Positions 32,362 to 41,365 of a stretch of DNA of 48,561 bases are shown one piece after another (position 1 is the first letter of the stretch; each line of letters opens with the position of its first letter). The stretch is from Kosmotogales bacterium. Lineage in GTDB: Bacteria > Thermotogota > Thermotogae > Petrotogales > Kosmotogaceae. Made by a program: the position numbers and the translations under genes. The notes beneath the pieces were generated by a model that searched no databases, was not told the origin of the DNA, and saw only the letters and a program-made list of their open reading frames with translations. The DNA is taken from contig JASGMR010000006.1 in assembly GCA_030156385.1 (NCBI GenBank), forward strand, positions 1 through 48,561, read 5' to 3'.

Positions 32362-33874
32362 TATTGCTTCCCCCCATTGTTAAATAAAGTAAAGTTTTTT
32401 TATCAACATCATTCGTCGAAAACTCCTTCATCTGTTTTCCCTTGAATAAGACTATGGTTTTATGAACCAGTGGAAGAATTTCATCTATATCGCTGGAAGC
32501 AACAACAACAGCATTTCCGTCTCTGGACAGTTCCCTTATTATTTTATATATTTCTTCCTTTCCCTTCACATCTATCCCAATAGTAGGTTCATCAAAAAAA
32601 TATATCTTGGCTTTTCCAAGCAACCATTTTGCAATAACTACTTTTTGCTGGTTACCCCCACTCAAATATCTCAACAATTTTTTTTCAGAAGTAGTTTTAA
32701 TCGATAAACGATCTATCATCTTCATGGTATCCTTCTTCTCTTTATTAAAATCTAAAAAGGAACGTAATTTTGTGTAATTTTTTAAATAAGATAAAGTCGA
32801 ATTATTTTTCACAGAAAAATCATATATAATCCCTGAATTTCTTCTGTCTTCGGGAACCAACGAAATATTCATAGATATGGCTTTTCTGGGATTAATATTT
32901 CTAACATCTTTTCCATTTATTATAATTTTTCCACCATCTCTTTTTCTCAGGCCAAAGATGGTCTCGATGATCTCGGTTTTTTTACTACCAACCGCACCCG
33001 TTATCCCGAATATTTCACCGGGGAATACTTTAAAAGAAACCGGACCATACATATTGTCGATCTCAAGATTATTTATTTCGAGTAAAGGGAGCGAATCTGA
33101 CTTTATAGTTGAAAAATCTATTTCTTCTTTATTATAAAATATGTCTTTACCAACCATGTATTCCACGACCTGATCATGGGTAATATCACTTTTTTCAAAA
33201 GTTCCAACTTTTTTTCCATCTTTTAAAATTGTAATTCGATCGGAAATTTCAAATATTTCTTCCATTCTGTGAGAAACGAAAATGACCGTAATATTCTGTT
33301 CTTTTTTCAATTTGTTTATTACTTCGAATAACGCTTCTGTCTCAGTTTTACTCAACCTTGATGTCGGTTCATCCAAAACCAGGACTCTTGGATTTCTATA
33401 CAGGGCTCTCGCTATACAGACCAGTTGTTTCTGAGCTATAGTGAGGTTTCTCACTTTCTCTCTGGCCTTGATAAAACCGGGAATGAGCATATCCAGATAT
33501 TTTTGGGCCTGTTTTTCCATATTATTCCAATTAACAAAACCCTTCTTTGTCGGTTCTATTCCAAGTAATATGTTTTGTGCCACAGAAAAATTCTCTATCA
33601 ATTCCAGTTCCTGAAATATGAAATCTATACCGTAATCTCTGATATACTCAGAAGTAACTTGATTTATGTTGTTACCGTTTAAAAATATTTCTCCTGAACT
33701 CTCTTTGTATACCCTTGCAAGAATTTTAATAAGAGTGGATTTTCCAGCGCCATTCGCGCCAACCAACGAATGAGTTTCTCCACTTAAAATATCTAAATTA
33801 ATATCGTTCAAAGCCTGAACAGAACTAAATATCTTATTTATACCTTTTAAAGATAAGATAACATTTTTATTCAT
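32354..33874 (-). CDS. RbsA-type double-domain ABC ATPase
   Basis: The 506-residue protein has two ATPase domains in RbsA/LsrA order. The first has an intact Walker A (GANGAGKST) and Walker B (VLVLDEPTS) but a weak signature (NLTIAQKQ). The second has a degenerate P-loop (GAVGSKKTE) and an intact signature LSGGNQQK. This asymmetry is normal for the family. It drives the two RbsC-type permeases. Confidence 0.9.
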   Translation of the reverse strand: MNKNVILSLKGINKIFSSVQALNDINLDILSGETHSLVGANGAGKSTLIKILARVYKESSGEIFLNGNNINQVTSEYIRDYGIDFIFQELELIENFSVAQNILLGIEPTKKGFVNWNNMEKQAQKYLDMLIPGFIKAREKVRNLTIAQKQLVCIARALYRNPRVLVLDEPTSRLSKTETEALFEVINKLKKEQNITVIFVSHRMEEIFEISDRITILKDGKKVGTFEKSDITHDQVVEYMVGKDIFYNKEEIDFSTIKSDSLPLLEINNLEIDNMYGPVSFKVFPGEIFGITGAVGSKKTEIIETIFGLRKRDGGKIIINGKDVRNINPRKAISMNISLVPEDRRNSGIIYDFSVKNNSTLSYLKNYTKLRSFLDFNKEKKDTMKMIDRLSIKTTSEKKLLRYLSGGNQQKVVIAKWLLGKAKIYFFDEPTIGIDVKGKEEIYKIIRELSRDGNAVVVASSDIDEILPLVHKTIVLFKGKQMKEFSTNDVDKKTLLYLTMGGSNNE

Positions 33875-33890
33875 TTAAAAACCCCACTTT

Positions 33891-35375
33891 TTATTCAATC
33901 CAGCTTAAAGATTTCAATACCGCCTTTTTCCATTTATTTATTGTTTTGTTTCTCTCTTCTTTATCAAGTTTCGGGTAAAAAGTTTTATCTACCACCCAAA
34001 GTTTCTTTATTTCGTTTAAATCTTTCCAAAGACCATGAGACAAACCCGCCAGATAAGCAACCCCCAGAGAAGTACATTCCTGATTCACAGGCCTTTCGAT
34101 CTTACAGTTTGTATAATCCGATAAAATCTGCATTAAAAAATCATTTTTTGTCATACCACCATCAACTCTGATAACCAGATCGGAATTTATCATTCTTCTC
34201 TCTTCTTCAAGAACATCATTGGTCTGAAAAGCTATCGATTCAAAGGCCGCTCTTACGATATGTCTTTTATCGTGATTAAATGTGAGTCCTATTAAAAGGG
34301 CACGTGCTTTCGGATCCCAATAAGGTGCTGCCAGCCCAACAAAGGCCGGAACCAGATACAAATTTTCTATTTTCACTTCTTTTGCAAATTCGGTGAGTTC
34401 ATCGATATTGTCAGATAAATTCAATTTTTCCATAAGCCAGTCAAGCATGGACCCGGCTACATACACACCTCCTTCTACAGCATAATTGATTTTTCCTTTA
34501 TAACTCCAGGCTATGGTCGGAATAATACCCTTCAAACCGAACTGAATTTCACTCCCGGTGAAAAAGCCCAGATTCAAACAAGTACCAAATGAACACTTAA
34601 CCGTTTTATTATCAAAACAATTCTGGCCAAAAAGTGAAGACTGTTGATCACCCAACGAAGCCAGTATTGGAATCTTTTTCTTAAAGACTTCTTCTGGATA
34701 CACCGCTTCACCGAAATAGCCATCACATTCGACAGGTTCCGGAAATATTTCCAGAGGAATATCGAAAAGTTTTCCCAGATACTCATCCCACTTCAAATCC
34801 TTTATATTAAACAGAAGAGTTCGTGCGGCATTCGAGTAATCCGTTTTGAATTCCTTTTTCGATGTCAGTTTCCATATTAGCCATGTATTTATATTTCCAA
34901 AACACAGTTCATCTTTATGAATCAATTCTTTCGTATCGGGAAATCTGTTAAGCAGCCATTTTATTTTTGAAGCGGAATAATACCCATCGATGTTCAGGCC
35001 TGTTCTTTCTCTCACCACCGATTCCAAACCCGCTTTTTTCCATTCCGAACAGATGTCTTCCGATCTGTGGCATTGCCAGCTTACAACAGGACCGATGGGT
35101 TCTCCGGTTTTCCTGTTCCATAGCAAAGTACTTTCTCTTTGATTAGTTATACCCAGCGCAGCTATTTTTGAAAAATCGATTTTTTCGGATAAATTTCTCA
35201 AACATGTCTCAACAGAATCCCAGATGTCTTCTGCGTCATGTTCAACCCACCCCTCTTTTGGGTAATAAGATTTTATTTTTTGATAAGTGGACTCTATTAT
35301 CTTCCCCTTTTTATCAACACACAAAACCTTAGTCCCAGTGCTTCCCTGGTCAATCGCTAAAATAAAATCATTCAT
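33891..35375 (-). CDS. FGGY-family kinase, glycerol-kinase-like
   Basis: The 494-residue protein matches glycerol kinase closely: AIDQGSTGTKVL, ITNQRESTLLWNRKTGEPI, the YYSASKIKWLL region, DYSNAARTLLFNI, and VPAFVGLAAPYWDPKARA. Glycerol kinases carry QRET and R-rich substrate pockets that are largely kept. It sits directly upstream of the ABC genes, so it could act on a different polyol, or the operon may feed glycerol-like intermediates. Two FGGY kinases in one operon imply two phosphorylation steps or two substrates. Confidence 0.75.
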   Translation of the reverse strand: MNDFILAIDQGSTGTKVLCVDKKGKIIESTYQKIKSYYPKEGWVEHDAEDIWDSVETCLRNLSEKIDFSKIAALGITNQRESTLLWNRKTGEPIGPVVSWQCHRSEDICSEWKKAGLESVVRERTGLNIDGYYSASKIKWLLNRFPDTKELIHKDELCFGNINTWLIWKLTSKKEFKTDYSNAARTLLFNIKDLKWDEYLGKLFDIPLEIFPEPVECDGYFGEAVYPEEVFKKKIPILASLGDQQSSLFGQNCFDNKTVKCSFGTCLNLGFFTGSEIQFGLKGIIPTIAWSYKGKINYAVEGGVYVAGSMLDWLMEKLNLSDNIDELTEFAKEVKIENLYLVPAFVGLAAPYWDPKARALLIGLTFNHDKRHIVRAAFESIAFQTNDVLEEERRMINSDLVIRVDGGMTKNDFLMQILSDYTNCKIERPVNQECTSLGVAYLAGLSHGLWKDLNEIKKLWVVDKTFYPKLDKEERNKTINKWKKAVLKSLSWIE

Positions 35376-35419
35376 TTCAAACTCCCCATTGAACTCCCAA
35401 TTTTTATTCCAAAAAAAAA

Positions 35420-36184
35420 CTAGTACCTGACTCTTTTCATTTTGATAGTTAAATTACCTATATCTCCCCTTTGAATTCCATAATAGTATTCAACTATGTT
35501 ATTTTTAGAATCGTACGATGTACTCAACATTTTCATAACCGGTTCATCGGATTTATAATCCAGCAACTTTGCCTCTTCTTTGTTTATTATCACCGGTTTG
35601 AACGTTCTGATATAATTATCGATATGCATATTGTAATTTTTTTCCAGAACCGTGTACAAAAAATTCTTGGTGAAATCTATTTTCTCTATATCGGGCACAA
35701 ATTTATAGGGAACGTAATTATAAGAGAGAATTGAAGGAATTTTATTAATTATTCTCACCCTTTTCAGAACAAAAACCTTTTCTTTAGGGTTGATAAAAAG
35801 TTTTGTTGCCAGCTCTTCATTTGCCTTCAGAACCTTGCACAAAAGAACTTTATCCGACAACTGAACACCTTTTCTCTTAAGTTCTTCCCCAACACCGAAA
35901 AATTGATTTATATATGAAAATTCCAGCTTACTGTTGTTAACAACAATCGTTCCTTTTCCCTGTTTTCTTTCAATAAATCCTTCATTTTTCAATTTCGTCA
36001 GAGCCTGTCTTATCGTGATTCTGCTCACATTAAATTTATTGCACAACTCCACTTCGGAAGGTAGTTTTTCTCCCTCATTTATTAAGTTGTTATTTATAGC
36101 GTTCTTAAACCATTCAAATATCTGTTGAAACAAGGGCATCGCGGAATTCTGATCTATATATATATTTTCTTTTGTAAAATCCAT
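35420..36184 (-). CDS. GntR-family regulator (HutC/UTRA type)
   Basis: The 254-residue protein has a GntR winged helix at the N-terminus (LPSEVELCNKFNVSRITIRQ) and a UTRA ligand-binding domain after it (SYNYVPYKFVPDIE...EAKLLDYKSDEPVM). It is the first gene of the ten-gene catabolic operon and probably represses it. The HutC subgroup binds sugar phosphates, acids or histidine derivatives. A 12-bp palindrome lies about 50 bases upstream. Confidence 0.88.
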   Translation of the reverse strand: MDFTKENIYIDQNSAMPLFQQIFEWFKNAINNNLINEGEKLPSEVELCNKFNVSRITIRQALTKLKNEGFIERKQGKGTIVVNNSKLEFSYINQFFGVGEELKRKGVQLSDKVLLCKVLKANEELATKLFINPKEKVFVLKRVRIINKIPSILSYNYVPYKFVPDIEKIDFTKNFLYTVLEKNYNMHIDNYIRTFKPVIINKEEAKLLDYKSDEPVMKMLSTSYDSKNNIVEYYYGIQRGDIGNLTIKMKRVRY

Positions 36185-36607
36185 TTTTTCCTCCTTAAAA
36201 ACATATATTATATATTTATATGTTTATAAGTTTATATTGTTATAACAAATTTATCATATAAAACTTTTCAAATCAACGACAAAATTTGGATTTTATACGG
36301 CATCTGAGTCATTCTAATTCGATTAATATTTATTACATTAAATTATCTTTTTATTTCAAATTATCTTATTTTCATCCGCAACATTCATCTTTCCCACGTT
36401 TATACTCATAGTTTTAAAATTATTTTTATTCATATACAAGCCATATTCAGATTGATCCGGGACTCAAAATCGTGTAAAAAAGGATAAATATTAAAATTTC
36501 TCTAAAATCATAGACACCCGCTTATTATTCATAAAAATATATCAAAACCACTTCTGCTTTTGACGTATAATCATATTAGGAAATTACTTAAGGAGTGGAA
36601 AGAACAG
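36185..36607. promoter_or_regulatory. Divergent intergenic region with palindrome TTGTTATAACAA
   Basis: This AT-rich gap of about 420 bases lies between the GntR operon and the plus-strand hydrolase. It holds the perfect 12-bp palindrome at 36237-36248 and an ACATATA/TATATGT repeat (about 36200-36222), both plausible GntR sites. A TATAAT at 36566-36571 may belong to the hydrolase promoter. No gene is evident. Confidence 0.5.
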
Positions 36608-37384
36608 ATGAATTTGAGAAAATATGGAACATCTCCGTTTTCCATTGTTTTAGTACATGGCGGTCCAGGAGCACCGGGTAGTATGGCCCCGATTGCACTT
36701 GAATTATCCAAAAAATATGGAATACTGGAACCTTTTCAGTCGGAAAATTCTATAAAAGGACAGCTTTCTGAATTGAAGGAACAAATCACTGCCAATGCAG
36801 ATGTTCCAATAACGCTCGTGGGACATTCATGGGGAGCCTGGCTGAGTTTTATTTTTTCGGCTTCTTATCCGGATGTTGTCGGAAAGTTAATATTGATAAA
36901 CTGTGGCGCTTTCGAGGACAAATATCTTTCATTAATGCATAAAAAAAGAAAGAACAACCTCACATCTGAAGAAAACAAAAAGGCATCGATCATTTACGAA
37001 AAGCTTCTGAACGATTCCACCGAAAACAGAGAAGAAATCCTGAATGAATTCGGTAAATTGATGAGTAAAGCCGATTCATTTTGTCCGATCGAAGATAAGG
37101 GTTACGCTATCGATTTTCAACCGGAAGTTTTTAAAAATTGCATGGAAGAAATTAACCGGTTGAGAACCAGCGGGGATCTGCTTAAAATTGGATACGACAT
37201 TAAATGCCCTGTTATAGCGATTCACGGAGAAGATGATCCTCATCCCTACGAGGGAGTGGAAAAACCATTATCAAATGTGTTAAAAAATTTTTCGTTTTAT
37301 CTTTTAAAAAAATGCGGCCATTCTCCCTGGAATGAAAAATATGCCAGAGAAGATTTTTATCGAATTCTCTATGAAAATCTATAA
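36608..37384 (+). CDS. Alpha/beta hydrolase, proline iminopeptidase-like
   Basis: This 258-residue protein has HGGPG (17-21), the oxyanion motif typical of S33 prolyl aminopeptidases, and the nucleophile elbow GHSWG with Ser74; KKCGHSPWNE near the end supplies the catalytic histidine and GEDDPHP the acid. It is shorter than standard Pip, so another ester or amide substrate is possible. The ATG at 36608 is chosen because the TATAAT at 36566 would exclude the in-frame upstream ATG at 36560; the AGGAG is 12 bases away, longer than usual. Confidence 0.7.
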   Translation: MNLRKYGTSPFSIVLVHGGPGAPGSMAPIALELSKKYGILEPFQSENSIKGQLSELKEQITANADVPITLVGHSWGAWLSFIFSASYPDVVGKLILINCGAFEDKYLSLMHKKRKNNLTSEENKKASIIYEKLLNDSTENREEILNEFGKLMSKADSFCPIEDKGYAIDFQPEVFKNCMEEINRLRTSGDLLKIGYDIKCPVIAIHGEDDPHPYEGVEKPLSNVLKNFSFYLLKKCGHSPWNEKYAREDFYRILYENL

Positions 37385-37439
37385 ATATCTCAATATGGAT
37401 TATAATTGATATATATACATATATTTTGGAGGCGAGTAA

Positions 37440-37991
37440 ATGAATATATTGGCTATTCTTGGAAGTCCGAGAAAAAATGGAAACACTTCCGAACTCTTGA
37501 ATAAATATTTGGAAGGAATAAAAGAAAATTACAGAGATGTTTCTGTAGATGAGATTTTTTTACAGGGGGAAAAAATACAACCATGTACGGCCTGTAACTC
37601 ATGTAAAAAAGGTGACGGTGCAGAATGCAAAATAAATGATGATATGCAAAAATATTACAATAAGGTGGAGAATGCCGATCTTCTGATTTTTGCCACCCCC
37701 ATTTACTGGTTCAATATGTCTGCACAGACGAAGATTTTTATCGACAGATTGTACGCATTGAATTTCAAAAAATTCCCTGCAGATAAGAAACTCGTTTTAC
37801 TCATGACATTCGGAGATAAAGATGAAAAACTTTCGGGAGCTGTTAATGTGATAAATATATTCAAATATTTTACAGATTTTTTAAAAATGGATTTTGTTCA
37901 ACACTATGGTACGAGTTCCGAAATAGGACCTGCTAAAAAAGCGGAGTCGCTTGAGGAGGTTTATTCCCTCGGTAAAAATTTAATTCTCTAA
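37440..37991 (+). CDS. Iron-sulfur flavoprotein/NADPH-dependent FMN reductase-like
   Basis: The 183-residue flavodoxin-like protein has the FMN phosphate loop GSPRKNGNTS and the TPIYWFNMSAQTKIFIDR signature. Four cysteines in CX2CX2CX7C spacing (49, 52, 55, 63) match the [4Fe-4S] motif of Isf proteins. These shuttle electrons in anaerobes, for instance in oxygen or peroxide defence. GGAGG is at good distance from the ATG. Its end overlaps the convergent methyltransferase gene by four bases. Confidence 0.8.
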   Translation: MNILAILGSPRKNGNTSELLNKYLEGIKENYRDVSVDEIFLQGEKIQPCTACNSCKKGDGAECKINDDMQKYYNKVENADLLIFATPIYWFNMSAQTKIFIDRLYALNFKKFPADKKLVLLMTFGDKDEKLSGAVNVINIFKYFTDFLKMDFVQHYGTSSEIGPAKKAESLEEVYSLGKNLIL

Positions 37992-38575
37992 ACTTTTGCT
38001 TTGACTGCACATCCTGAAATAAATACTGTTATTCCAAATTTGTTTAAACATTTTATTTTAAATTCCTCCTCTTCAAAGGAATGTATGAAGTTTCTGTTCA
38101 AATTACATCCGTTTGCCATAATTTTCCAGGCGGGATTTATAAAATTAAACATATACTTCAAGGGAATATTCTCAGGTAAAACGTGTTCAATAAAAACGAC
38201 TTCTCCATCATCTTTTAAAACCCTTTTCACTTCACGAATACCCATTGAAACATCGACAACTGAACAAAATACAAGAGTGAATACAACCGTGTCAAAAATT
38301 TTATCCGGATAGGGAAGAGAGATCACATTCACATTTCTCGTTCTTATTTTTTCTTTATCTTCCAAATTTTTCAGATTTTGAAGGAGAGAATTTTTTATCA
38401 CTTGATCGGTTAATTCGAGTGTTTTTATTTTTTTTAAATCGTAATATTTAAGATTAGCTCCCGTTCCAGCACCTATTTCAAGCACATTTCCATGGGCCCT
38501 CGGTATCAATTTCTTTCTTTCTCTTTTGAGAGAACTTTCTTCAAATCCTTTCATAAAACCATCATAAAAATTCAT
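37988..38575 (-). CDS. Class I SAM-dependent methyltransferase
   Basis: The 195-residue protein shows motif I LEIGAGTGANLKYYD (about 32-46), a motif II region (FDTVVFTLVFCSVVD) and motif III (LKDDGEVVFIEHVLP), as in UbiE-like and small-molecule methyltransferases. Its ending (VFISGCAVKAKV) resembles DUF-type phospholipid or ubiquinone-like methyltransferases of anaerobes. Substrate unknown. It stands apart, convergent with the flavoprotein gene. Confidence 0.8.
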   Translation of the reverse strand: MNFYDGFMKGFEESSLKRERKKLIPRAHGNVLEIGAGTGANLKYYDLKKIKTLELTDQVIKNSLLQNLKNLEDKEKIRTRNVNVISLPYPDKIFDTVVFTLVFCSVVDVSMGIREVKRVLKDDGEVVFIEHVLPENIPLKYMFNFINPAWKIMANGCNLNRNFIHSFEEEEFKIKCLNKFGITVFISGCAVKAKV

Positions 38576-38669
38576 CGTATCATCTCCCGGTCATTTCTCA
38601 ACTTTTATTCAATGATACAATTTTTTCAATCTACAACAAAATTTAAATCATTATCCATCCGACACTCTT

Positions 38670-39653
38670 CTAGTTTTCCAATATCTTCTTTGAACTCATC
38701 AAATCTCTCAGCTTCGATATTTTCTCCCTGCTTCCCAAAACCATAAGAGAACACTTGTTATCAACTCTGGTACCGGCGGAAGGATTAAAAAAACTTTTAC
38801 CTTCTCTGTACATGGCTATGACTATCAATCCTGCTTTCTGAGGTATTTTTAAATCCGAAAGGGTTAAATTATCCGGAAAGTAATCCGGAATGTCTATCTG
38901 TTCAAACCTTATTTCTACATCACCGGTTTTATTAATAGAATCCAAAAACCCCACTATTTTCGGATTAAGCATTAAATTTCTGATTCTGTTTGCACCGATT
39001 TCATCCAAAGGTATCGTTCGGTTTGCGCCCGCAAATTCCAGTTTTTTTGAGTTCACAGGATCATTCACAAGGGAAATTATTTTCAAATCCCTGTTCAAAT
39101 TCCTCGCGGTGAGAACAACAAAAACATTTTCGGAATCGCTGTTTAAAGTCGCCACCAGACCTTCGGCATTTTTTATATTCGCCTCATCCAGTATCTCTTC
39201 ATTTTTCGCATTTCCTGCAAGTATCGTTAAATTATCGTATTCACCGTACAAAATCTTTATTTCGTTTATTTTTGAATCATTATTTTCAATAATAACCACT
39301 TTTTTACCGTATTTTATCAGTTCCCTCAACACATTCAAACCGAGGTTTCCTCCGCCGACAATAATATAATGATTTCTCAACTTATCGATTTCTTTCAAAA
39401 GCTTTCTCCTCCTTAAATATCTATTCATATTACCTTCAACAAAAAAGGCTGTAATCTTGGAAAATGCATATACTACTACTGTGAGACTCAAAAGAATCAA
39501 AACGCTTGTAAAAACTTTTCCGGTATTGGAGAGATTATCGGGAGTTCCATACCCAACAGTGGAAATCGTTATTATAGTCATAAAGAAAGAATCAAAAAAA
39601 CTCCATTCTTCGGTTAATAAATATCCGACCGTTCCTGTGATAATAATCAACAA
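38670..39653 (-). CDS. Potassium channel with TrkA-N (RCK) domains
   Basis: The protein carries a two-helix pore with the selectivity filter TVGYG (32-36 from the TTG at 39653), then an RCK N domain with Rossmann motif GGGNLGLNVLR and a TrkA-C-like end. It resembles MthK-type ligand-gated K+ channels. With the TTG start the first helix would be cut short. A GGAGG at 39703-39707 lies 7 bases from an in-frame ATT (39695) that would restore a complete helix ILIPVFLILLIIITG, so the true start may be non-canonical. Confidence 0.85.
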   Translation of the reverse strand: MLIIITGTVGYLLTEEWSFFDSFFMTIITISTVGYGTPDNLSNTGKVFTSVLILLSLTVVVYAFSKITAFFVEGNMNRYLRRRKLLKEIDKLRNHYIIVGGGNLGLNVLRELIKYGKKVVIIENNDSKINEIKILYGEYDNLTILAGNAKNEEILDEANIKNAEGLVATLNSDSENVFVVLTARNLNRDLKIISLVNDPVNSKKLEFAGANRTIPLDEIGANRIRNLMLNPKIVGFLDSINKTGDVEIRFEQIDIPDYFPDNLTLSDLKIPQKAGLIVIAMYREGKSFFNPSAGTRVDNKCSLMVLGSREKISKLRDLMSSKKILEN

Positions 39654-39702
39654 TATCAGGAAAACGGGGATAAGAATATTTTTGTTTTCTTTAATAATAT
39701 CG

Positions 39703-39707
39703 CCTCC
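39703..39707 (-). promoter_or_regulatory. Ribosome binding site without ATG/GTG/TTG at normal distance
   Basis: GGAGG (complement of CCTCC) is followed 4 and 7 bases later by in-frame ATT codons (39698, 39695), and only 49 bases later by the first TTG of the K+ channel gene. It supports an ATT start for that gene. Confidence 0.55.
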
Positions 39708-39851
39708 AATAAGCTTTTAATCATATTTATAAGATAATTTTAAATATCGTCATTTAATTTGAACCTTTTTTATCATATATCAGTCATAATATCAGATAAA
39801 AATAGTTAAGTATAACTATCAGGTCTATAAAAAATTATTTTTAATCTTTCA

Positions 39852-39869
39852 GAACAAATATATTTGTTC
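39852..39869. repeat. Perfect 18-bp palindrome GAACAAATATATTTGTTC
   Basis: An exact inverted repeat in a non-coding gap, about 150 bases upstream of the K+ channel gene and just before the C6-loop hairpin. It may be an operator for a dimeric regulator; no candidate gene is adjacent. Confidence 0.6.
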
Positions 39870-39878
39870 GTCTTAAAC

Positions 39879-39945
39879 CTTACACCCCCCTTATGTAAGT
39901 TTAAACCAGGATTTATTCTCATATGAATCCTGGTCTTCTTTTTCT
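39879..39945 (+). ncRNA. Possible small RNA 3' end: C6-loop hairpin plus terminator
   Basis: CTTACA (39879-39884) pairs with TGTAAG (39894-39899) around the loop CCCCCCTTA. It is followed by the terminator ACCAGGATT/AATCCTGGT (39905-39934) and CTTCTTTTTCT. A plus-strand transcript must therefore end here, although both flanking genes are on the minus strand. The same arrangement is at 2807-2850. The C-rich loop is complementary to the GGGGGG ribosome binding sites common in this window. Confidence 0.45.
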
Positions 39946-40335
39946 ATGGGGCATTCTCTATAGTATTTTATATCATGATCGATTATTTGAAAAATCGAAA
40001 CAACAGATTTTCATATTCTCTTATACTGATTGACTGTCTGTGAATTACTTCTTCCACAATTATAACTGAAAATTCCGGTGGATTTATACACTTATCACTA
40101 TTCTATAAGTTATCTTTATTCTATATTTTCTTATCAAAAAAAACTTTTAAAAGCAGAGGATATTGAAAATACCCGTAACTTTCAAAGAAGAGTTATCAAA
40201 AACTCAGAAATAAAAGAGAAAAAGGACGATTAGAATATTTTTTTCATTTGATTCATTACGTCCAATATGAACAAAAATATTTTATCGTCTTTTTCTTTCT
40301 TTACCAGCAACCATAAGGCTCCTGAGGAGAAAATC
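39946..40335. other. Gene-free AT-rich gap with long inverted repeat
   Basis: No ORF of merit is seen here. An imperfect inverted repeat (arms about 40219-40243 and 40273-40294, AAAAAGGACGAT versus ATCGTCTTTTT at the outer ends) lies about 40 bases after the GH15-like gene stop and is followed in the minus direction by a T-rich run, so it may terminate the GH31-GH15 operon. Confidence 0.5.
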
Positions 40336-41364
40336 TCATGATTTTTTGAAATAAATATATGCGGCATGTGACCATAAAAGTGGAGAAGCGATTTTTCCCC
40401 ATTTCTCCACCCAGGGTTTATAAAATTCGGGTTTCAGTAAATCCTGAGGTATTTGTTCCGCTAAATATCCATTTTCATCGAAGTTTTTTTCGACCCAATT
40501 CATAATAAACTCTGATTTTTCGTGATCTCCGATATCTTTATAATATTTTCCCAAATAACAGGAAAGAAGTATCCAGCTTCCCCCTCCAAAATAACTGTCT
40601 TCCAGGTATCTTTTCACGCCCCCCCCGATACATAAATCTTTATATATTCTCTCACATGTGTTTCTTATCAAATCACTTTCAGAAGTAAAAAGTTCAAAGG
40701 GAGAAATACACCAGATAAGACTTCCATCAACACCATAGTTACCGGAGGATTTTATTAATCTATTATTTTCGGTATGATTTTCTTTTATAAATTTTACAAC
40801 ACTTTCCCATCCTGTTTTTCTTTCAAGTAATTTTTCCGCAGCCCTCAAACCTGCGGCTATCGACAGTAATGTTGAAGTATGAATATCGTCAGAAGATTCT
40901 TCCCACACATCATAACAGGGCAACTTCCATACTTTTTGAAGATATCCGGTGATGTATTCAACACCACTTTTTTCCTTTTCATTCATTTCTCCGTTCAAAA
41001 ATCTCTCAAATGCCCATAAAAATATCCCGTAGCCATCCGTCTGTTCGTCAGTCCACTTACCCGTATCGGAAGATCCATCTTTTCGATATCTCGTGGGAAG
41101 AAAATCTTCCAGAACGATGTCTTCCAATTTCTTTGAAATTATTCTTTCTATTTTTTCTTTATTTTTGAGTATAACGTTCAGACCCCATTCAAAGAACCTG
41201 GATGCCGATTCTTTTTCACCCACTGAGTTCATAGCATCCGCTATAAATGCCCCATCTCTGAACCAGTAATATTTATACTGACTGAAATTGGGTGAAGCTA
41301 TATAAGCCCCGGATTCATCTTGAAATTCTTTTATTACCTGCACTGATTTGTCTAAATAATTCAA
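40336..41364 (-). CDS. GH15-like glucoamylase-type catalytic domain
   Basis: This 342-residue protein has the (alpha/alpha)6 features of GH15: SQYKYYWFRDGAFIADAMN at residues 28-46, DGYGIFLWAFERFL, and WEESSDDIHTSTLLSIAAGLRAAEKLL. Full GH15 enzymes usually have an extra N-terminal beta-sandwich domain and 600 or more residues; here only the barrel is present, and no signal peptide. It probably hydrolyses short alpha-glucosides in the cytoplasm. It starts two bases after the GH31 stop, so the two are coupled. Confidence 0.75.
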   Translation of the reverse strand: MNYLDKSVQVIKEFQDESGAYIASPNFSQYKYYWFRDGAFIADAMNSVGEKESASRFFEWGLNVILKNKEKIERIISKKLEDIVLEDFLPTRYRKDGSSDTGKWTDEQTDGYGIFLWAFERFLNGEMNEKEKSGVEYITGYLQKVWKLPCYDVWEESSDDIHTSTLLSIAAGLRAAEKLLERKTGWESVVKFIKENHTENNRLIKSSGNYGVDGSLIWCISPFELFTSESDLIRNTCERIYKDLCIGGGVKRYLEDSYFGGGSWILLSCYLGKYYKDIGDHEKSEFIMNWVEKNFDENGYLAEQIPQDLLKPEFYKPWVEKWGKIASPLLWSHAAYIYFKKS

Positions 41365-41365
41365 T

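Noticed and set aside
39946-40335. Possible CRISPR array or insertion-sequence remnant in the AT-rich gap
   Set aside because: No regularly spaced direct repeats, no transposase fragments and no target duplications were seen.
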